64,000 nucleotides of DNA, from positions 32,435 through 96,434 of the forward strand of contig CAZMGF010000003.1 in the NCBI GenBank assembly GCA_964565765.1, written 5' to 3'. A program made the translations under genes and the position numbers. This DNA is from Bog-1181 sp964565765. Lineage in GTDB: Bacteria; Oederibacteriota; PGYV01; Palsa-1178. How positions within the stretch are numbered: position 1 is the first letter of the stretch; each line of letters starts with the position of its first letter. Under the pieces are notes generated by a model. It did not search any database. It was given only the letters and a program-made list of their open reading frames with translations, and was not told where the DNA came from. This document shows, in pieces, positions 32,186-41,757 of this stretch.

Positions 32186-32890
32186 TTGAAAAGAGCGCTG
32201 TTACTGCTCCTGCTTTTTGTTTTGCCGGTTTTTACTTTCGGGATACAGGCGGGAAATATAGAGATAATGGATTTGCCCACGGCAAATACCCTGATTAAGG
32301 GCGAACTGTGCGGCGATTTCAAATTTTATCCCGGCGGCGGGATTTATAACAGGATACTGGTCGGGCTCTTCGACAGGCTTATGATAGGCGGGGCCATGGC
32401 GGTTGACAACATCATAGGCACGGGAAACGTGAATGTGAATGTGCCGGGGCTGCTTGCCAAGATAAGGCTCACCGATGACGACGGTTCGGTGCCTGCCATT
32501 GCCATAGGCTATGAAGGCGCCGGATATTCGGATGTGCCGCAGAAAGGGGCCTATCTCGCTGTAACCAAGGAGATCGCGATAGGCTCGGTTTTTGCCCAGC
32601 TTACCGGAACGGTATATAAGACTGATTTTAAATACCTGGGCAATGACATTGACGCCGGCACCGGGGTTGAATTCGCGGTAACAAAGGAGTTTACAATAGG
32701 AGCCGAGTTTGACGGTATTTTCGGTTCGGCGGATTCGAAACATTTAAACGGCCTTATAGGATATTTTTTCGACCCGATAGAGATAGATGTGGGAATCAGA
32801 TACGGCTATGGCAACAAAAACCAGGATGAGGGATTTTCAAATTACACACTTTCCAGGGTGCTGCGCATAACCTATGTGACATATTTTTAA
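32186..32890 (+). CDS. Predicted outer-membrane beta-barrel protein
   Basis: 234 residues from a TTG start with GGAGG at 32176-32180. A signal peptide of about 20 residues is followed by a small barrel-like protein of alternating strands with Gly-rich turns and a final aromatic strand (LSRVLRITYVTYF). The segment IEIMDLPTANTLIKGEL recalls several uncharacterised 'YjbH-like' barrels. It is distinct from the PorV-like barrels in the window. Function unknown. Confidence 0.68.
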   Translation: MKRALLLLLLFVLPVFTFGIQAGNIEIMDLPTANTLIKGELCGDFKFYPGGGIYNRILVGLFDRLMIGGAMAVDNIIGTGNVNVNVPGLLAKIRLTDDDGSVPAIAIGYEGAGYSDVPQKGAYLAVTKEIAIGSVFAQLTGTVYKTDFKYLGNDIDAGTGVEFAVTKEFTIGAEFDGIFGSADSKHLNGLIGYFFDPIEIDVGIRYGYGNKNQDEGFSNYTLSRVLRITYVTYF

Positions 32891-32916
32891 AATATTCAGG
32901 ATGACAAGGAGAAAAA

Positions 32917-33903
32917 ATGGCGGATGAACACTACCAGATACTTGAGTTTGAAAAACCGGTTTATGAACTCAAGAAAAAAATCGAGGATTTAAAGCATTCG
33001 GCGAAGGAAAAAAATCTTAACGTTGACACCGAGGTAAAGGCGCTTGAGGATAAAGTGGCGCGCCTGCGTGAAGAAATTTATATGAACCTTAACCCGTGGC
33101 AGATAGTGCAGATTATGAGGCACCAGAAAAGGCCCAAAACACTGGATTATATCAGGATGATATTTACGGATTTTATGGAGATGCACGGCGACCGCTCTTT
33201 TGGAGATGACAAGGCTATAATCGGCGGGACGGCCAGGCTTAACGACATCCCGGTAATGCTTATCGGCATCCAGAAAGGCAAGGACACAAAGGAAAACATA
33301 CTGAGAAATTTCGGCTGCGGCCTGCCTGAAGGTTACAGGAAGGCCTTAAGGCTCATGAAATACGCGGAAAAGTTCCATATCCCCGTGGTTACTTTTATAG
33401 ATACCAACGGGGCTTTTCCCGGGCTCGAAGGCGAGGAGCGCGGCGTCGCTGAGGCTATAGCAAGAAATCTTCTGGAGATGTCGCATTTAAAGGTTCCCAT
33501 TGTCGTGACTGTAATAGGCGAAGGCGGGAGCGGCGGCGCTCTAGGTATAGGCGTCGGCGACAGGGTGCTTATGTTAAAGTATGCCACATACAGCGTTATT
33601 TCCTTTGAAGGCTGCGCATCGATATTATGGAGCGACGCTTCAAAGGCTTCTGAGGCGGCAAAGATTTTAAAGCCAACGGCAAAGGACCTGCTTGAACTCA
33701 GGGTAATTGACGAAATAATCGAGGAACCGCTTGAAGGCGCGCACACCAATCCGGAGGCTGTGGCGGAAAACCTGAAAGCCGCTATTGAAAATAATTTGAA
33801 AGAACTTATGAAAACCGGCCTCGAAGAACTTCTGGAAAAGCGCTATGAGAAATTCAGGTCAATGGGCGTATATACCACGGCGGGGGATCCGGCAAATGTT
33901 TAA
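32917..33903 (+). CDS. accA: Acetyl-CoA carboxylase carboxyltransferase subunit alpha
   Basis: 328 residues, the typical length. Diagnostic blocks: LEFEKPVYELKKKIEDLK, NPWQIVQIMRHQKRP, HGDRSFGDDKAIIGG, and the crotonase-like GEGGSGGALGIGVGDRV. With AccD it transfers the carboxyl group from biotin to acetyl-CoA, the first step of fatty acid synthesis. AccD is not in the window; birA (41.0 kb) provides the biotinylation. The end overlaps the amidase start by 8 bases. Confidence 0.97.
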   Translation: MADEHYQILEFEKPVYELKKKIEDLKHSAKEKNLNVDTEVKALEDKVARLREEIYMNLNPWQIVQIMRHQKRPKTLDYIRMIFTDFMEMHGDRSFGDDKAIIGGTARLNDIPVMLIGIQKGKDTKENILRNFGCGLPEGYRKALRLMKYAEKFHIPVVTFIDTNGAFPGLEGEERGVAEAIARNLLEMSHLKVPIVVTVIGEGGSGGALGIGVGDRVLMLKYATYSVISFEGCASILWSDASKASEAAKILKPTAKDLLELRVIDEIIEEPLEGAHTNPEAVAENLKAAIENNLKELMKTGLEELLEKRYEKFRSMGVYTTAGDPANV

Positions 33904-34660
33904 AAGGATTCTCGTTGCCGCGGCATTTTTTATGTCGGCTGCCGGAGCCGCCGCCGCTGTTAACACTATCCCTCCGGAAGTTGATCTTGCGTCCGGCCCA
34001 AAAATGACGGTAATAATAGACCCGGCCCATGGAGGCGGGGACTATGGCTCTTCCGGACGCGGTATATATGAAAAAGATATAACCCTGAAAGCCGCGAAAA
34101 TATTAAAACAAAAGCTGGAAAAAGCATCGGCTGACATTTCTGTTTTTCTGACGCGTGATGCTGATTCCGCGGTAAAACCGGAAGACAGGGCGGGGTTTGC
34201 CAATTCAAGAAACGGTACGGTATATATATCACTGCACTGCGATTACGCGCCTTCTGAAAAGACAGAGGGGTTTGAAGTATATTATTACAGCGGAGAGGCT
34301 CTGTCCGGGCCGGCAGCCGCGGCTGAATGGGAAAAAGTCCAGCTTTACCATCTGAACGATTCCGTCAGGCTTGCGGGGCTTGTAAACCAGTATATGTTAT
34401 CGCCGCTTATCGCCCAGCAGGGAGCCGCAGGACAGGAAGCAAACGACACGGTTCCGCTGGCGTCCCGCGGGGTTAAACCGGCCGCGTTGCTGAGCCTTAT
34501 CGGGGTAAATATGCCGGCTGTGGCAATAGAGCTTGGAAACCTGAACAATGTTTCAGACGCCGGATATTTAAAGGACGACAAAATGCTCGGTAAAATTGCC
34601 TACCATATAGAAGAGGCAATTGTAAATTTTTTAAAGAGCAGGTCGGCCCAGCAGCAATAA
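33896..34660 (+). CDS. N-acetylmuramoyl-L-alanine amidase (Amidase_3)
   Basis: 254 residues from the ATG at 33896, which gives a clean signal peptide; the longer frame begins inside accA and is not needed. Zinc amidase motifs in order: VIIDPAHGGGDYGS (first His), YEKDITLKAAKIL (Glu), VYISLHCDYAP (second His), and VAIELGNLNN (catalytic Glu). It should cut the amide between muramic acid and the peptide in the periplasm. There is no AMIN or LysM domain. Upstream of a GerMN protein, a frequent partner. Confidence 0.88.
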   Translation: MFKRILVAAAFFMSAAGAAAAVNTIPPEVDLASGPKMTVIIDPAHGGGDYGSSGRGIYEKDITLKAAKILKQKLEKASADISVFLTRDADSAVKPEDRAGFANSRNGTVYISLHCDYAPSEKTEGFEVYYYSGEALSGPAAAAEWEKVQLYHLNDSVRLAGLVNQYMLSPLIAQQGAAGQEANDTVPLASRGVKPAALLSLIGVNMPAVAIELGNLNNVSDAGYLKDDKMLGKIAYHIEEAIVNFLKSRSAQQQ

Positions 34661-34676
34661 GCTGCGGAGAGGTTTT

Positions 34677-35300
34677 ATGCCAATGGAAAAAAACAAGCCC
34701 GCGGCGGCAACGCCTGCGGTAAGAAAACCCTTTATATACGCGCTTGCGGCGGCGGCAACGCTGGCATTTTTTTATTACGCCGCGGCCCGTTTTGGCCCGT
34801 TTTTTACGGCGCAAAAGCCGCGCCCGGTGGACGCGGCCGAATATAAACTTTTTACAGGCCAGGAGAAAAAGATAAAAGTAATTATTTTTTCCGGGGACGC
34901 CGGCTCGGACGCATTAAAGCCGCAGCAGGAAGTGATATATGAATCAGGCGAGCCGATGAACCGGATAAAGCAGGTTCTCCTGAAAATGATGGAGGCAAAG
35001 GCAGCCGAGGGTTATATCAGGGTGGTGCCGGAGGGCGCGCAGCTCCGTGAAGTTTACCAGGATAAGGACGGCATACTTTATCTGGACCTTTCAAGGGAAT
35101 TCTCGAAAAATTGCAGGCAGGGAATAACAACCGAAAGCCTTGCGGTATATTCAATAGTCGACACTCTTTTTTATAATTTCCCATGGGTCAAAGGAGTCAG
35201 GTTTCTCATCGACGGGGCAGAGAAGCCCGATGTCGCCGGAAATATAAGCCTGGGGGAAATATTCAGGCCGGATATGGACCTTTCTACAGTTAAGATATGA
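34677..35300 (+). CDS. GerMN-domain membrane protein
   Basis: 207 residues. An N-terminal basic stretch and one membrane helix (about 18-38) anchor a periplasmic GerMN domain at residues 65-200. The GerMN signature is the segment LYLDLSREFSKNCRQGITTESLAVYSIVDTL, as found in germination and cell-wall proteins (GerM-like). Spaced 16 bases after the amidase, so probably one peptidoglycan-related unit. ATGA overlaps the next gene. The start at 34677 follows GGAGAGG. Confidence 0.8.
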   Translation: MPMEKNKPAAATPAVRKPFIYALAAAATLAFFYYAAARFGPFFTAQKPRPVDAAEYKLFTGQEKKIKVIIFSGDAGSDALKPQQEVIYESGEPMNRIKQVLLKMMEAKAAEGYIRVVPEGAQLREVYQDKDGILYLDLSREFSKNCRQGITTESLAVYSIVDTLFYNFPWVKGVRFLIDGAEKPDVAGNISLGEIFRPDMDLSTVKI

Positions 35301-37381
35301 CGCGCGCGTCAAAAACCGGCGCGGCTTTCATTTTTGTCCTGTGCCTTTATCTGGCGTTCTCGCATTTAAACTGGCTTGCCGTTGACAATACCCCGCAAAG
35401 GTGGGATGAATCCATCCATCTTTCGGCGGCCAGCGGATTTAAGGAAACCATACAGAAAACACCGCTTTCGGTATTTAAGGCCTTCCTTTCCCAGGAAACA
35501 TATTATCCGCCGCTTGTTCCTTTTCTTGCATCATTTTTCGGACTTAAAACTCCTTCCCCGGATAATTTTACGGCAATAATGGCGCTTTTTCTGTGCGGCG
35601 GAGCGGTTTTTACGTTCCTTTACGCCCGCTTTTATACAGGCACACTACAGTCAATGGCCGCGGCCGCGGTTTTTGCGGCCTATCCGTTGATAATCAGGGA
35701 GAGCCACTTCTTTATGTTCGACCTGCCGCTCACATTTTTTTTTATAACTTCGCTTTATCTTCTTGAAAAATCGGAATCATTTACCAACCGGAAGTACTCG
35801 GCGCTTTTCGGGCTTGCCTGCGGCATGGGAATGCTGGTAAAGTGGACCCTTTTTGTGTATATAGCGGCGCCGCTTGCGATTGCCCTGTCAATGCCGCACG
35901 CCGGCATCTCACGCAGGCGCGGATTTATCCTGGCTGCTGCGGTTTTTATAATTATAGCGGCGCCGTGGTACCTGTACAACGGGGTGGCCATAACGCTGAA
36001 CCTGATAAAAAATGTCTTGCAAAGAAGGGCCGTTGAGGGCCTTCCGCCTGTTTTTTCCATTGACTCGCTGCTTATATATTTTAAACTCTTTCCGGATATA
36101 ATTACATGGCCTCTGCTTCTTCTTTTATTTGCCGGAACAGCCGCGGCGGCCCGATTCAGGGAAGGGCGAAGGCTGATTTTAATTGTATCTGCGGGGCTGG
36201 CCCTTCTTATTCTGATCCCAAATAAAAAAGACAGATACCTGATGCCGCTTCTGCCGGTTTTTTCCGTTATTTCTGTTTACGCCGGGGGGCTTTTCCGCGG
36301 TAAAAAACCGGGTGTAATTATCGCGGCGCTTGCGTGCATATTCGCCGCGCTATCGTTTACCTTTTCGGTTTATAACATGCCGTTTCCCTGGCAGGGCAGC
36401 GCAAGGCCGGAAAGGGCCGACTGGCACATTAATGACTTCCTGTCAAAAGCGGCGCCCGGTTCAACCATGGCAGTCGTACCCGATTATATGTATATGAATA
36501 ACTGCAATTACTCGGAAACAGCCAGGAATTTCTTCCCCGGGGTGCAGATAACAGGGATATTTAATTTTCCCATGTTCACCGATTATTTTCTGGTAAAGAC
36601 GGGCGATCTGGGGCCGTCTTTTTCAGGGCTCCAGAAACGGGCGGAAATATTACGGGAAGCGCTTGACCCGAAAAGCGCCGTTTCAGGGCTTTATAATAAA
36701 ATATACGAGGCGCCGCTGCCGGACGGCTCCACAGGAATGCTTTTTAAAAGGAAGGGCCCCGCGCGGGGAGGCAAAGAGGAGTATTTACGCGGTATAAACG
36801 AGTCAATAATATCCATACTGCCTTTATATGCAAGAAATCTTGAAAAATTTTCATTCAGGGCGGATATGAACGCAGGCGGCGGCGTAATTGAAGTTTCGTT
36901 TAAAAAAGGGTGCGTAGGGGATTTTAAGCATAAAAACGCCGGCCTTGTGGTGCGCGACGCGTCGATAGCTGTGGACGGGCTGATAACCGGAGAGTCCGGG
37001 GGGATACTCTCGCTGGGAGAAGTACGTGTTAATTCGCTTACAGTAAGCGAAGGTGATCTGGCGGATTTTATTAAAATCTACGCCGGTAAATTTAAATTAA
37101 CCTCGGTAAAGCTTGACAGGGGTGTTATATCAATAAAAGGGGAATATTCGAAGATAAATGTGGAAGCCGATTTTACCCTTGAAAACCCCAATCCGGGCCG
37201 GCAAGGCTCCGATATATTTTTCAGGTTGTTGAGGCTGAAAGCCGGTTTTATTCCTGTACCGGCGGGCCTGGTTAATTTTGCCCTTAAGGATTACAATCCC
37301 CTGTTAAACAAATCCAAAACCCCGGTAAAAATAGTTTTCGGAAGCATACACGCCGAAAACGGGGAATTAAGCATAAAGTAA
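35297..37381 (+). CDS. GT39/ArnT-like membrane glycosyltransferase fused to a LmeA-like C-terminal domain
   Basis: 694 residues. About 10-12 membrane helices occupy residues 8-370, and an early periplasmic loop holds RWDESIH, the acidic DE pair used by GT-C (PMT/ArnT-type) enzymes that take sugars from polyprenyl phosphates. Residues about 490-694 form a separate soluble, beta-rich domain of DUF2993/LmeA-like appearance (RGINESIISILPLY, VGDFKHKNAGLVVRDASIAVDGL), which in LmeA binds lipids. The fusion is an inference from composition and pattern. A role in lipid or protein glycosylation is possible. Confidence 0.72.
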   Translation: MTRASKTGAAFIFVLCLYLAFSHLNWLAVDNTPQRWDESIHLSAASGFKETIQKTPLSVFKAFLSQETYYPPLVPFLASFFGLKTPSPDNFTAIMALFLCGGAVFTFLYARFYTGTLQSMAAAAVFAAYPLIIRESHFFMFDLPLTFFFITSLYLLEKSESFTNRKYSALFGLACGMGMLVKWTLFVYIAAPLAIALSMPHAGISRRRGFILAAAVFIIIAAPWYLYNGVAITLNLIKNVLQRRAVEGLPPVFSIDSLLIYFKLFPDIITWPLLLLLFAGTAAAARFREGRRLILIVSAGLALLILIPNKKDRYLMPLLPVFSVISVYAGGLFRGKKPGVIIAALACIFAALSFTFSVYNMPFPWQGSARPERADWHINDFLSKAAPGSTMAVVPDYMYMNNCNYSETARNFFPGVQITGIFNFPMFTDYFLVKTGDLGPSFSGLQKRAEILREALDPKSAVSGLYNKIYEAPLPDGSTGMLFKRKGPARGGKEEYLRGINESIISILPLYARNLEKFSFRADMNAGGGVIEVSFKKGCVGDFKHKNAGLVVRDASIAVDGLITGESGGILSLGEVRVNSLTVSEGDLADFIKIYAGKFKLTSVKLDRGVISIKGEYSKINVEADFTLENPNPGRQGSDIFFRLLRLKAGFIPVPAGLVNFALKDYNPLLNKSKTPVKIVFGSIHAENGELSIK

Positions 37382-37410
37382 AAAGTTAAAATTAACTTTT
37401 TATTAAAATT

Positions 37411-37439
37411 TTGACAAACCCATATAAAAATGATAAATT
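37411..37439 (+). promoter_or_regulatory. Promoter of valS
   Basis: Exact TTGACA (37411-37416) with TAAATT (37434-37439) at 17 bases spacing. The valS leader is about 60 bases, too short for a T-box riboswitch, and I see no T-box motif. Confidence 0.62.
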
Positions 37440-37503
37440 ATAGGGCAATTAGATTCTTATATTAATCATTTTTAAGCGGCTTTATAAAAACGGAGGCAAT
37501 AAA

Positions 37504-40155
37504 TTGGATAAATACATACCCTCTGAAATAGAGGAAAAATGGTACTCTTTCTGGGAGGATAAAGGCTATTTTAAGGCGGATAATAATTCCACAAAGCCGC
37601 CTTTTTCCATAGTGATTCCGCCGCCGAACGTCACCGGCTCGCTTCATATGGGTCACGCCCTTAACAACACTCTCCAGGATATACTCGCACGCTACAAACG
37701 GGCAAAAGGGTTTAACGTACTATGGGTGCCCGGCTGCGACCACGCGGGAATCGCCACCCAGAACGTGGTTGAGCGCGAACTCAAAAAAGAAGGGTTGAAA
37801 AAATCCGACATAGGGCGCGAAGAATTCTTAAAGCGGGTCTGGGCGTGGAAGGATAAATACGGCAGGACAATAATGATGCAGCTGCGCAGGCTTGGGTCCT
37901 CATGCGACTGGAGCCGCGAGCGCTTTACCCTGGACGAGGGGCTTTCTGAAGCGGTAAAGGAAGTCTTTGTAAGGCTTTATAAGGAAGGGCTCATATACAG
38001 GGGGGATTACATCGTGAACTGGTGCCCCAGGTGCCTGACCGCAATCTCCGACATTGAGGTTCAGCATAAGGAAATAGCCGGACACTTTTATCATATAAGG
38101 TATCCGTACGCTGACGGCAGCGGTTTCATAGAAGTGGCCACGACAAGGCCGGAGACAATGCTCGGCGATACCGCCGTGGCAGTAAATCCGGAGGATCCCA
38201 GGTACAGCAATGTCAGGGAAGGCACCATGCTTGTACTTCCTGAAACAGACAGACAGATACCAATAATAAAGGACTCCTATGTTGACAGGGAGTTTGGCAC
38301 AGGCGCTGTCAAGATAACCCCGGCCCATGACCCGAACGATTTTGAAGTCGGGCTGAGGCACAAACTGCCGGTTATAAATGTGATGACCGAAAACGGGAAG
38401 ATGAACGAAAAAGCGGGCGTTAACGGAAAATACAGCGGAATGGACCGGTTTGAAGCCAGGAAAAAAATAGTTGAGTCCCTTAAAGAAACGGGTTATCTCA
38501 TAAAAATTGACGATCATAAACACGCCGTTGGGCACTGTTACAGGTGCGACACTGTAGTGGAGCCGTATGTTTCGACTCAATGGTATGTGAAGATAAAACC
38601 GCTTGCCGAAAATGCCATAGAAGCCGTGGAAAAGGACGAGGTAAAATTCGTCCCTGAAATGTGGAAAAAGGTATATTTTGAGTGGATGCATAATATCAGG
38701 GACTGGTGCATATCAAGGCAGCTCTGGTGGGGACACAGGATACCGGCCTGGTACTGCGATGACTGCAAACATATAACGGTCTCAAAAGAGACGCCGGTAA
38801 AATGCGAAAAATGTTCCGGCGTAAATATCCGGCAGGACAACGACGTGCTTGACACCTGGTTTTCATCAGGCTTGTGGCCCTTTTCGACGCTCGGCTGGCC
38901 GGAGAAAACAAAGGACCTGGAGGTTTTTTATCCGACAACGGTCCTTGTCACAAGCTGGGATATATTATTTTTCTGGGTGGCCAGGATGATTATGATGGGG
39001 CTCAAATTCATGGGCACGGCGCCGTTTTCGCACGTTGTCATTAACTCGCTTGTAACCGACGCCGAGGGCAAAAAAATGTCAAAGTCCAAGGGCAATGTAG
39101 TGGACCCGCTGGAGCTCATGTCAAAATACTCGGCGGACGCGCTCAGGTTCACCATGGCTTCGCTTGAGACCCGGTCAAGGCACATAGCCTTCTCTGAAGA
39201 GAGAGCCAAGGGTTACGCCGGATTCATGAATAAAATATTCAACGCTTCGAAGTTCACCATAGCCAACATGGCGGGTATCAGGGAGCTCAGCCTTGACGAC
39301 TGTGTTTCAAAGCTGAAACTGCCCGAGAAGTGGATTCTGTCGGCTTCCAATGAGATTAACAAATACATAGAAACAGAACTCGAAAAGTTCAAGTTCTCGG
39401 AGACGGCGCTTTCCATATATGACTTCTTCTGGCACGACTTTTGCGACTGGTACATTGAAATATCAAAGATTGAGCTGTCCGGGCAGGACGAAGAATACAA
39501 GAATATAGTAAAGAACGTCCTTTTAAAGGTATTAAGGGACAGCCTGATTGTCATGCACCCTTTTATACCGTTTATAACAGAGGAAGTTTATCAGAACCTT
39601 CCATGGCCGGAAAAGAAAGATTCAATTATGCTCGAGACATGGCCGGTTTATAACATGAAATTCAACTTTGACAAAAAAGAACTCGGCGAAATGGACGGCC
39701 TGATGAAGCTTATATATACCGTCAGGAATCTAAGGGGGGAACTTGAATTCTCACCCGCTGTAAAGGTGGATGCGTATATTAAGCTGGAAGCGGGGCAGGA
39801 GAGCGTTGTAAAATACGCTGATATAGTAAAGACACTTTCAAAGGTAAACGAAATACTGGACCATTTTGACGGCGGTTTTATAACGCGCGGCGTCGTGGGC
39901 GCGGGAGCCGCCGTGCTCGGGACTGTCGGCATAAACAAGAATACCATAACCGACAGGCCTAAGATAATCGCGAACAAGGAAAAGAAGGCCGCCGATATTG
40001 AAAAGGCGATTGTTTCCACAGGCAATAAACTTAACAACCCGAATTTTGTGAATAATGCCATGAAAAAAGCCGTCGAGGAAGAAAAGGCAAAGCTTGCCGG
40101 GCTTGAATCCGAAAAAAAGGCGCTGCTCGAATTTATAAGCGACCTGAAAAAATAA
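37504..40155 (+). CDS. valS: Valyl-tRNA synthetase
   Basis: 883 residues from a TTG start with GGAGG at 37492-37496. Class I signatures: HMGHALNN for HIGH (residues about 46-49), WDIL in the catalytic core, and KKMSKSKGN at about 524. The N-terminal start IPSEIEEKWYSFWEDKGYF is standard. A C-terminal coiled-coil arm (IANKEKKAADIEKAI, EEEKAKLAGLESEKKAL) is present as in bacterial ValRS. It charges tRNA-Val and edits Thr. Monocistronic promoter; nadC follows at 13 bases. Confidence 0.97.
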   Translation: MDKYIPSEIEEKWYSFWEDKGYFKADNNSTKPPFSIVIPPPNVTGSLHMGHALNNTLQDILARYKRAKGFNVLWVPGCDHAGIATQNVVERELKKEGLKKSDIGREEFLKRVWAWKDKYGRTIMMQLRRLGSSCDWSRERFTLDEGLSEAVKEVFVRLYKEGLIYRGDYIVNWCPRCLTAISDIEVQHKEIAGHFYHIRYPYADGSGFIEVATTRPETMLGDTAVAVNPEDPRYSNVREGTMLVLPETDRQIPIIKDSYVDREFGTGAVKITPAHDPNDFEVGLRHKLPVINVMTENGKMNEKAGVNGKYSGMDRFEARKKIVESLKETGYLIKIDDHKHAVGHCYRCDTVVEPYVSTQWYVKIKPLAENAIEAVEKDEVKFVPEMWKKVYFEWMHNIRDWCISRQLWWGHRIPAWYCDDCKHITVSKETPVKCEKCSGVNIRQDNDVLDTWFSSGLWPFSTLGWPEKTKDLEVFYPTTVLVTSWDILFFWVARMIMMGLKFMGTAPFSHVVINSLVTDAEGKKMSKSKGNVVDPLELMSKYSADALRFTMASLETRSRHIAFSEERAKGYAGFMNKIFNASKFTIANMAGIRELSLDDCVSKLKLPEKWILSASNEINKYIETELEKFKFSETALSIYDFFWHDFCDWYIEISKIELSGQDEEYKNIVKNVLLKVLRDSLIVMHPFIPFITEEVYQNLPWPEKKDSIMLETWPVYNMKFNFDKKELGEMDGLMKLIYTVRNLRGELEFSPAVKVDAYIKLEAGQESVVKYADIVKTLSKVNEILDHFDGGFITRGVVGAGAAVLGTVGINKNTITDRPKIIANKEKKAADIEKAIVSTGNKLNNPNFVNNAMKKAVEEEKAKLAGLESEKKALLEFISDLKK

Positions 40156-40168
40156 GGAAGGGAAATTT

Positions 40169-41023
40169 ATGGACTGGCTGAAAAAAAATGAGAAATACAT
40201 AGACAGGATAATAGACTCGGGGCTCAAAGAGGATATAGGCGCCGGGGATGTTACAACAGATATAATTATACCGGATAATGCCGTGCTAAAGGGCATATTC
40301 AGGGCAAAAGACGGTGGAATCGTCTGCGGTATACCGCTGATGAAAAAAGTATTTTTAAAACTGGATCCTGACGTAAAAATAACCGTAAAGAAAAAAGAGG
40401 GGCAGCGTGTAAAAAAAGAGGATATTATTGCCGTGATAAAAGGTAAAGCAAAGGCAATCCTGATGGGTGAGAGGCTTGCCCTTAACCTGCTGCAGCTTTT
40501 GTCGGGAATAGCCACGTCAGCCGACAAATTTCAGTCAATAGTTGAGCCCTACGGCGTCACTATCCTGGATACCAGAAAAACAACCCCGACACTGCGGCTC
40601 CTTGAAAAATACGCGGTAAAAACAGGCGGAGCCACCAACCACAGGATGGGGCTCTATGACATGGTGCTTATAAAGGACAACCATCTTGATTTTATCGACC
40701 TTCAAAAAGCCGTCAGGGACTGCAGGCGTTTTATCCCGCGCGGGATGAAAATAGAGGTGGAGGTTGACAACCTTGAAATGCTGGAGCAGGCGATGAAAGC
40801 CGAGCCGGATATTATTATGCTGGATAATATGAATTTTGAAATGATGGACAGGGCGCTTGCCATCATGAAATCCCGCGGATGCAGGGCAAAAGTGGAAATT
40901 TCCGGCGGCGTCAACCTGCATAACGTTGAGGAAATAGCCAGGCGCCGCGTTGATTTCATTTCAATAGGCTCCATCACCCACTCGCCCCAGGCCCTTGATA
41001 TAAGCCTTCAGCTTTCAAAATGA
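40169..41023 (+). CDS. nadC: Nicotinate-nucleotide pyrophosphorylase (carboxylating)
   Basis: 284 residues, normal. Quinolinate binding and PRPP motifs: EDIGAGDVTTDIII near the start, LNLLQLLSGIATSADKF, LDTRKTTPTLRLLEKYAVKTGGATNHRMGL, and ISGGVNLHNVEEIA. NadC converts quinolinate and PRPP to nicotinate mononucleotide in NAD synthesis. It overlaps birA by ATGA. No nadA or nadB in the window. Confidence 0.96.
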   Translation: MDWLKKNEKYIDRIIDSGLKEDIGAGDVTTDIIIPDNAVLKGIFRAKDGGIVCGIPLMKKVFLKLDPDVKITVKKKEGQRVKKEDIIAVIKGKAKAILMGERLALNLLQLLSGIATSADKFQSIVEPYGVTILDTRKTTPTLRLLEKYAVKTGGATNHRMGLYDMVLIKDNHLDFIDLQKAVRDCRRFIPRGMKIEVEVDNLEMLEQAMKAEPDIIMLDNMNFEMMDRALAIMKSRGCRAKVEISGGVNLHNVEEIARRRVDFISIGSITHSPQALDISLQLSK

Positions 41024-41757
41024 GCTTTTCTGAAGTTAAAGGCGCCCTGAAAAAAAACAGGCTGCTTAATTCGGCGGTTTTTTTTGACTCTATAGCCTCG
41101 ACAAACCAGTACCTTAAGGACAATGATTTTTCTTCCGGAACAATTGCCGTTGCCGGGGAACAGACTGCCGGCAGGGGAAAACACGGCGCGCCGTGGATTT
41201 CAAAAAAAGGCGGGCTCTGGTTTTCATATGTCATAAACAAAAAAATCAAAAAACCGTATATGTTCACAATCCTTTCCTGCGTGGCGGTCGCCGACGCGCT
41301 CTGCGAACTAAAGATAAAACCTGTAATAAAATGGCCGAATGACATTATTGCCGGAGGCGGGAAAGTGGCGGGGATATTAATTGAAAACGACGCGTACAAT
41401 TCCAGGCTCATAACGGGAATAGGCGTCAATGTGAACAATCCGGTTCCTGCCGGAGACGGGATACACGCACAGAGCGTCAGTAAAATACTCGGCAAGAAAA
41501 CCGGCGCGGAAACGCTCCTTGTGTCCATAATTAAAAGGATAGATTCATATATTCATACGCTTCCGGGCTCCGGAAAAAAGATTATAGCCTCATGGATAAA
41601 ATATCAGGGCCCTATAGAGGGGACAATGATCAGGCTCAGGCGCGGCGGAAAAAAAGAGCTGCTTGAGGTGGTAAAAACTTTGAAGAGCGGCGATATCAGG
41701 GTAAGGAACGCTTACGGCAGGGAGCGCATTTTATCCGGGGAAGTATTTTTTAAATAA
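41020..41757 (+). CDS. birA: Biotin-[acetyl-CoA-carboxylase] ligase, no DNA-binding domain
   Basis: 245 residues, the short class. Motifs: DSIASTNQYLKD, the GRGKHG ligase loop (GRGRxG type) in EQTAGRGKHGAPWIS, KWPNDIIA and GKVAGILIENDA. It makes biotinyl-AMP and transfers biotin to AccB. There is no N-terminal helix-turn-helix, so it should not act as a repressor. Tail-to-tail overlap of 27 bases with the Nudix gene on the other strand. Confidence 0.95.
   Translation: MSFSEVKGALKKNRLLNSAVFFDSIASTNQYLKDNDFSSGTIAVAGEQTAGRGKHGAPWISKKGGLWFSYVINKKIKKPYMFTILSCVAVADALCELKIKPVIKWPNDIIAGGGKVAGILIENDAYNSRLITGIGVNVNNPVPAGDGIHAQSVSKILGKKTGAETLLVSIIKRIDSYIHTLPGSGKKIIASWIKYQGPIEGTMIRLRRGGKKELLEVVKTLKSGDIRVRNAYGRERILSGEVFFK

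Noticed and set aside
37382..37503. T-box riboswitch upstream of valS
   Set aside because: The leader is only about 60 bases and the T-box bulge sequence is absent.
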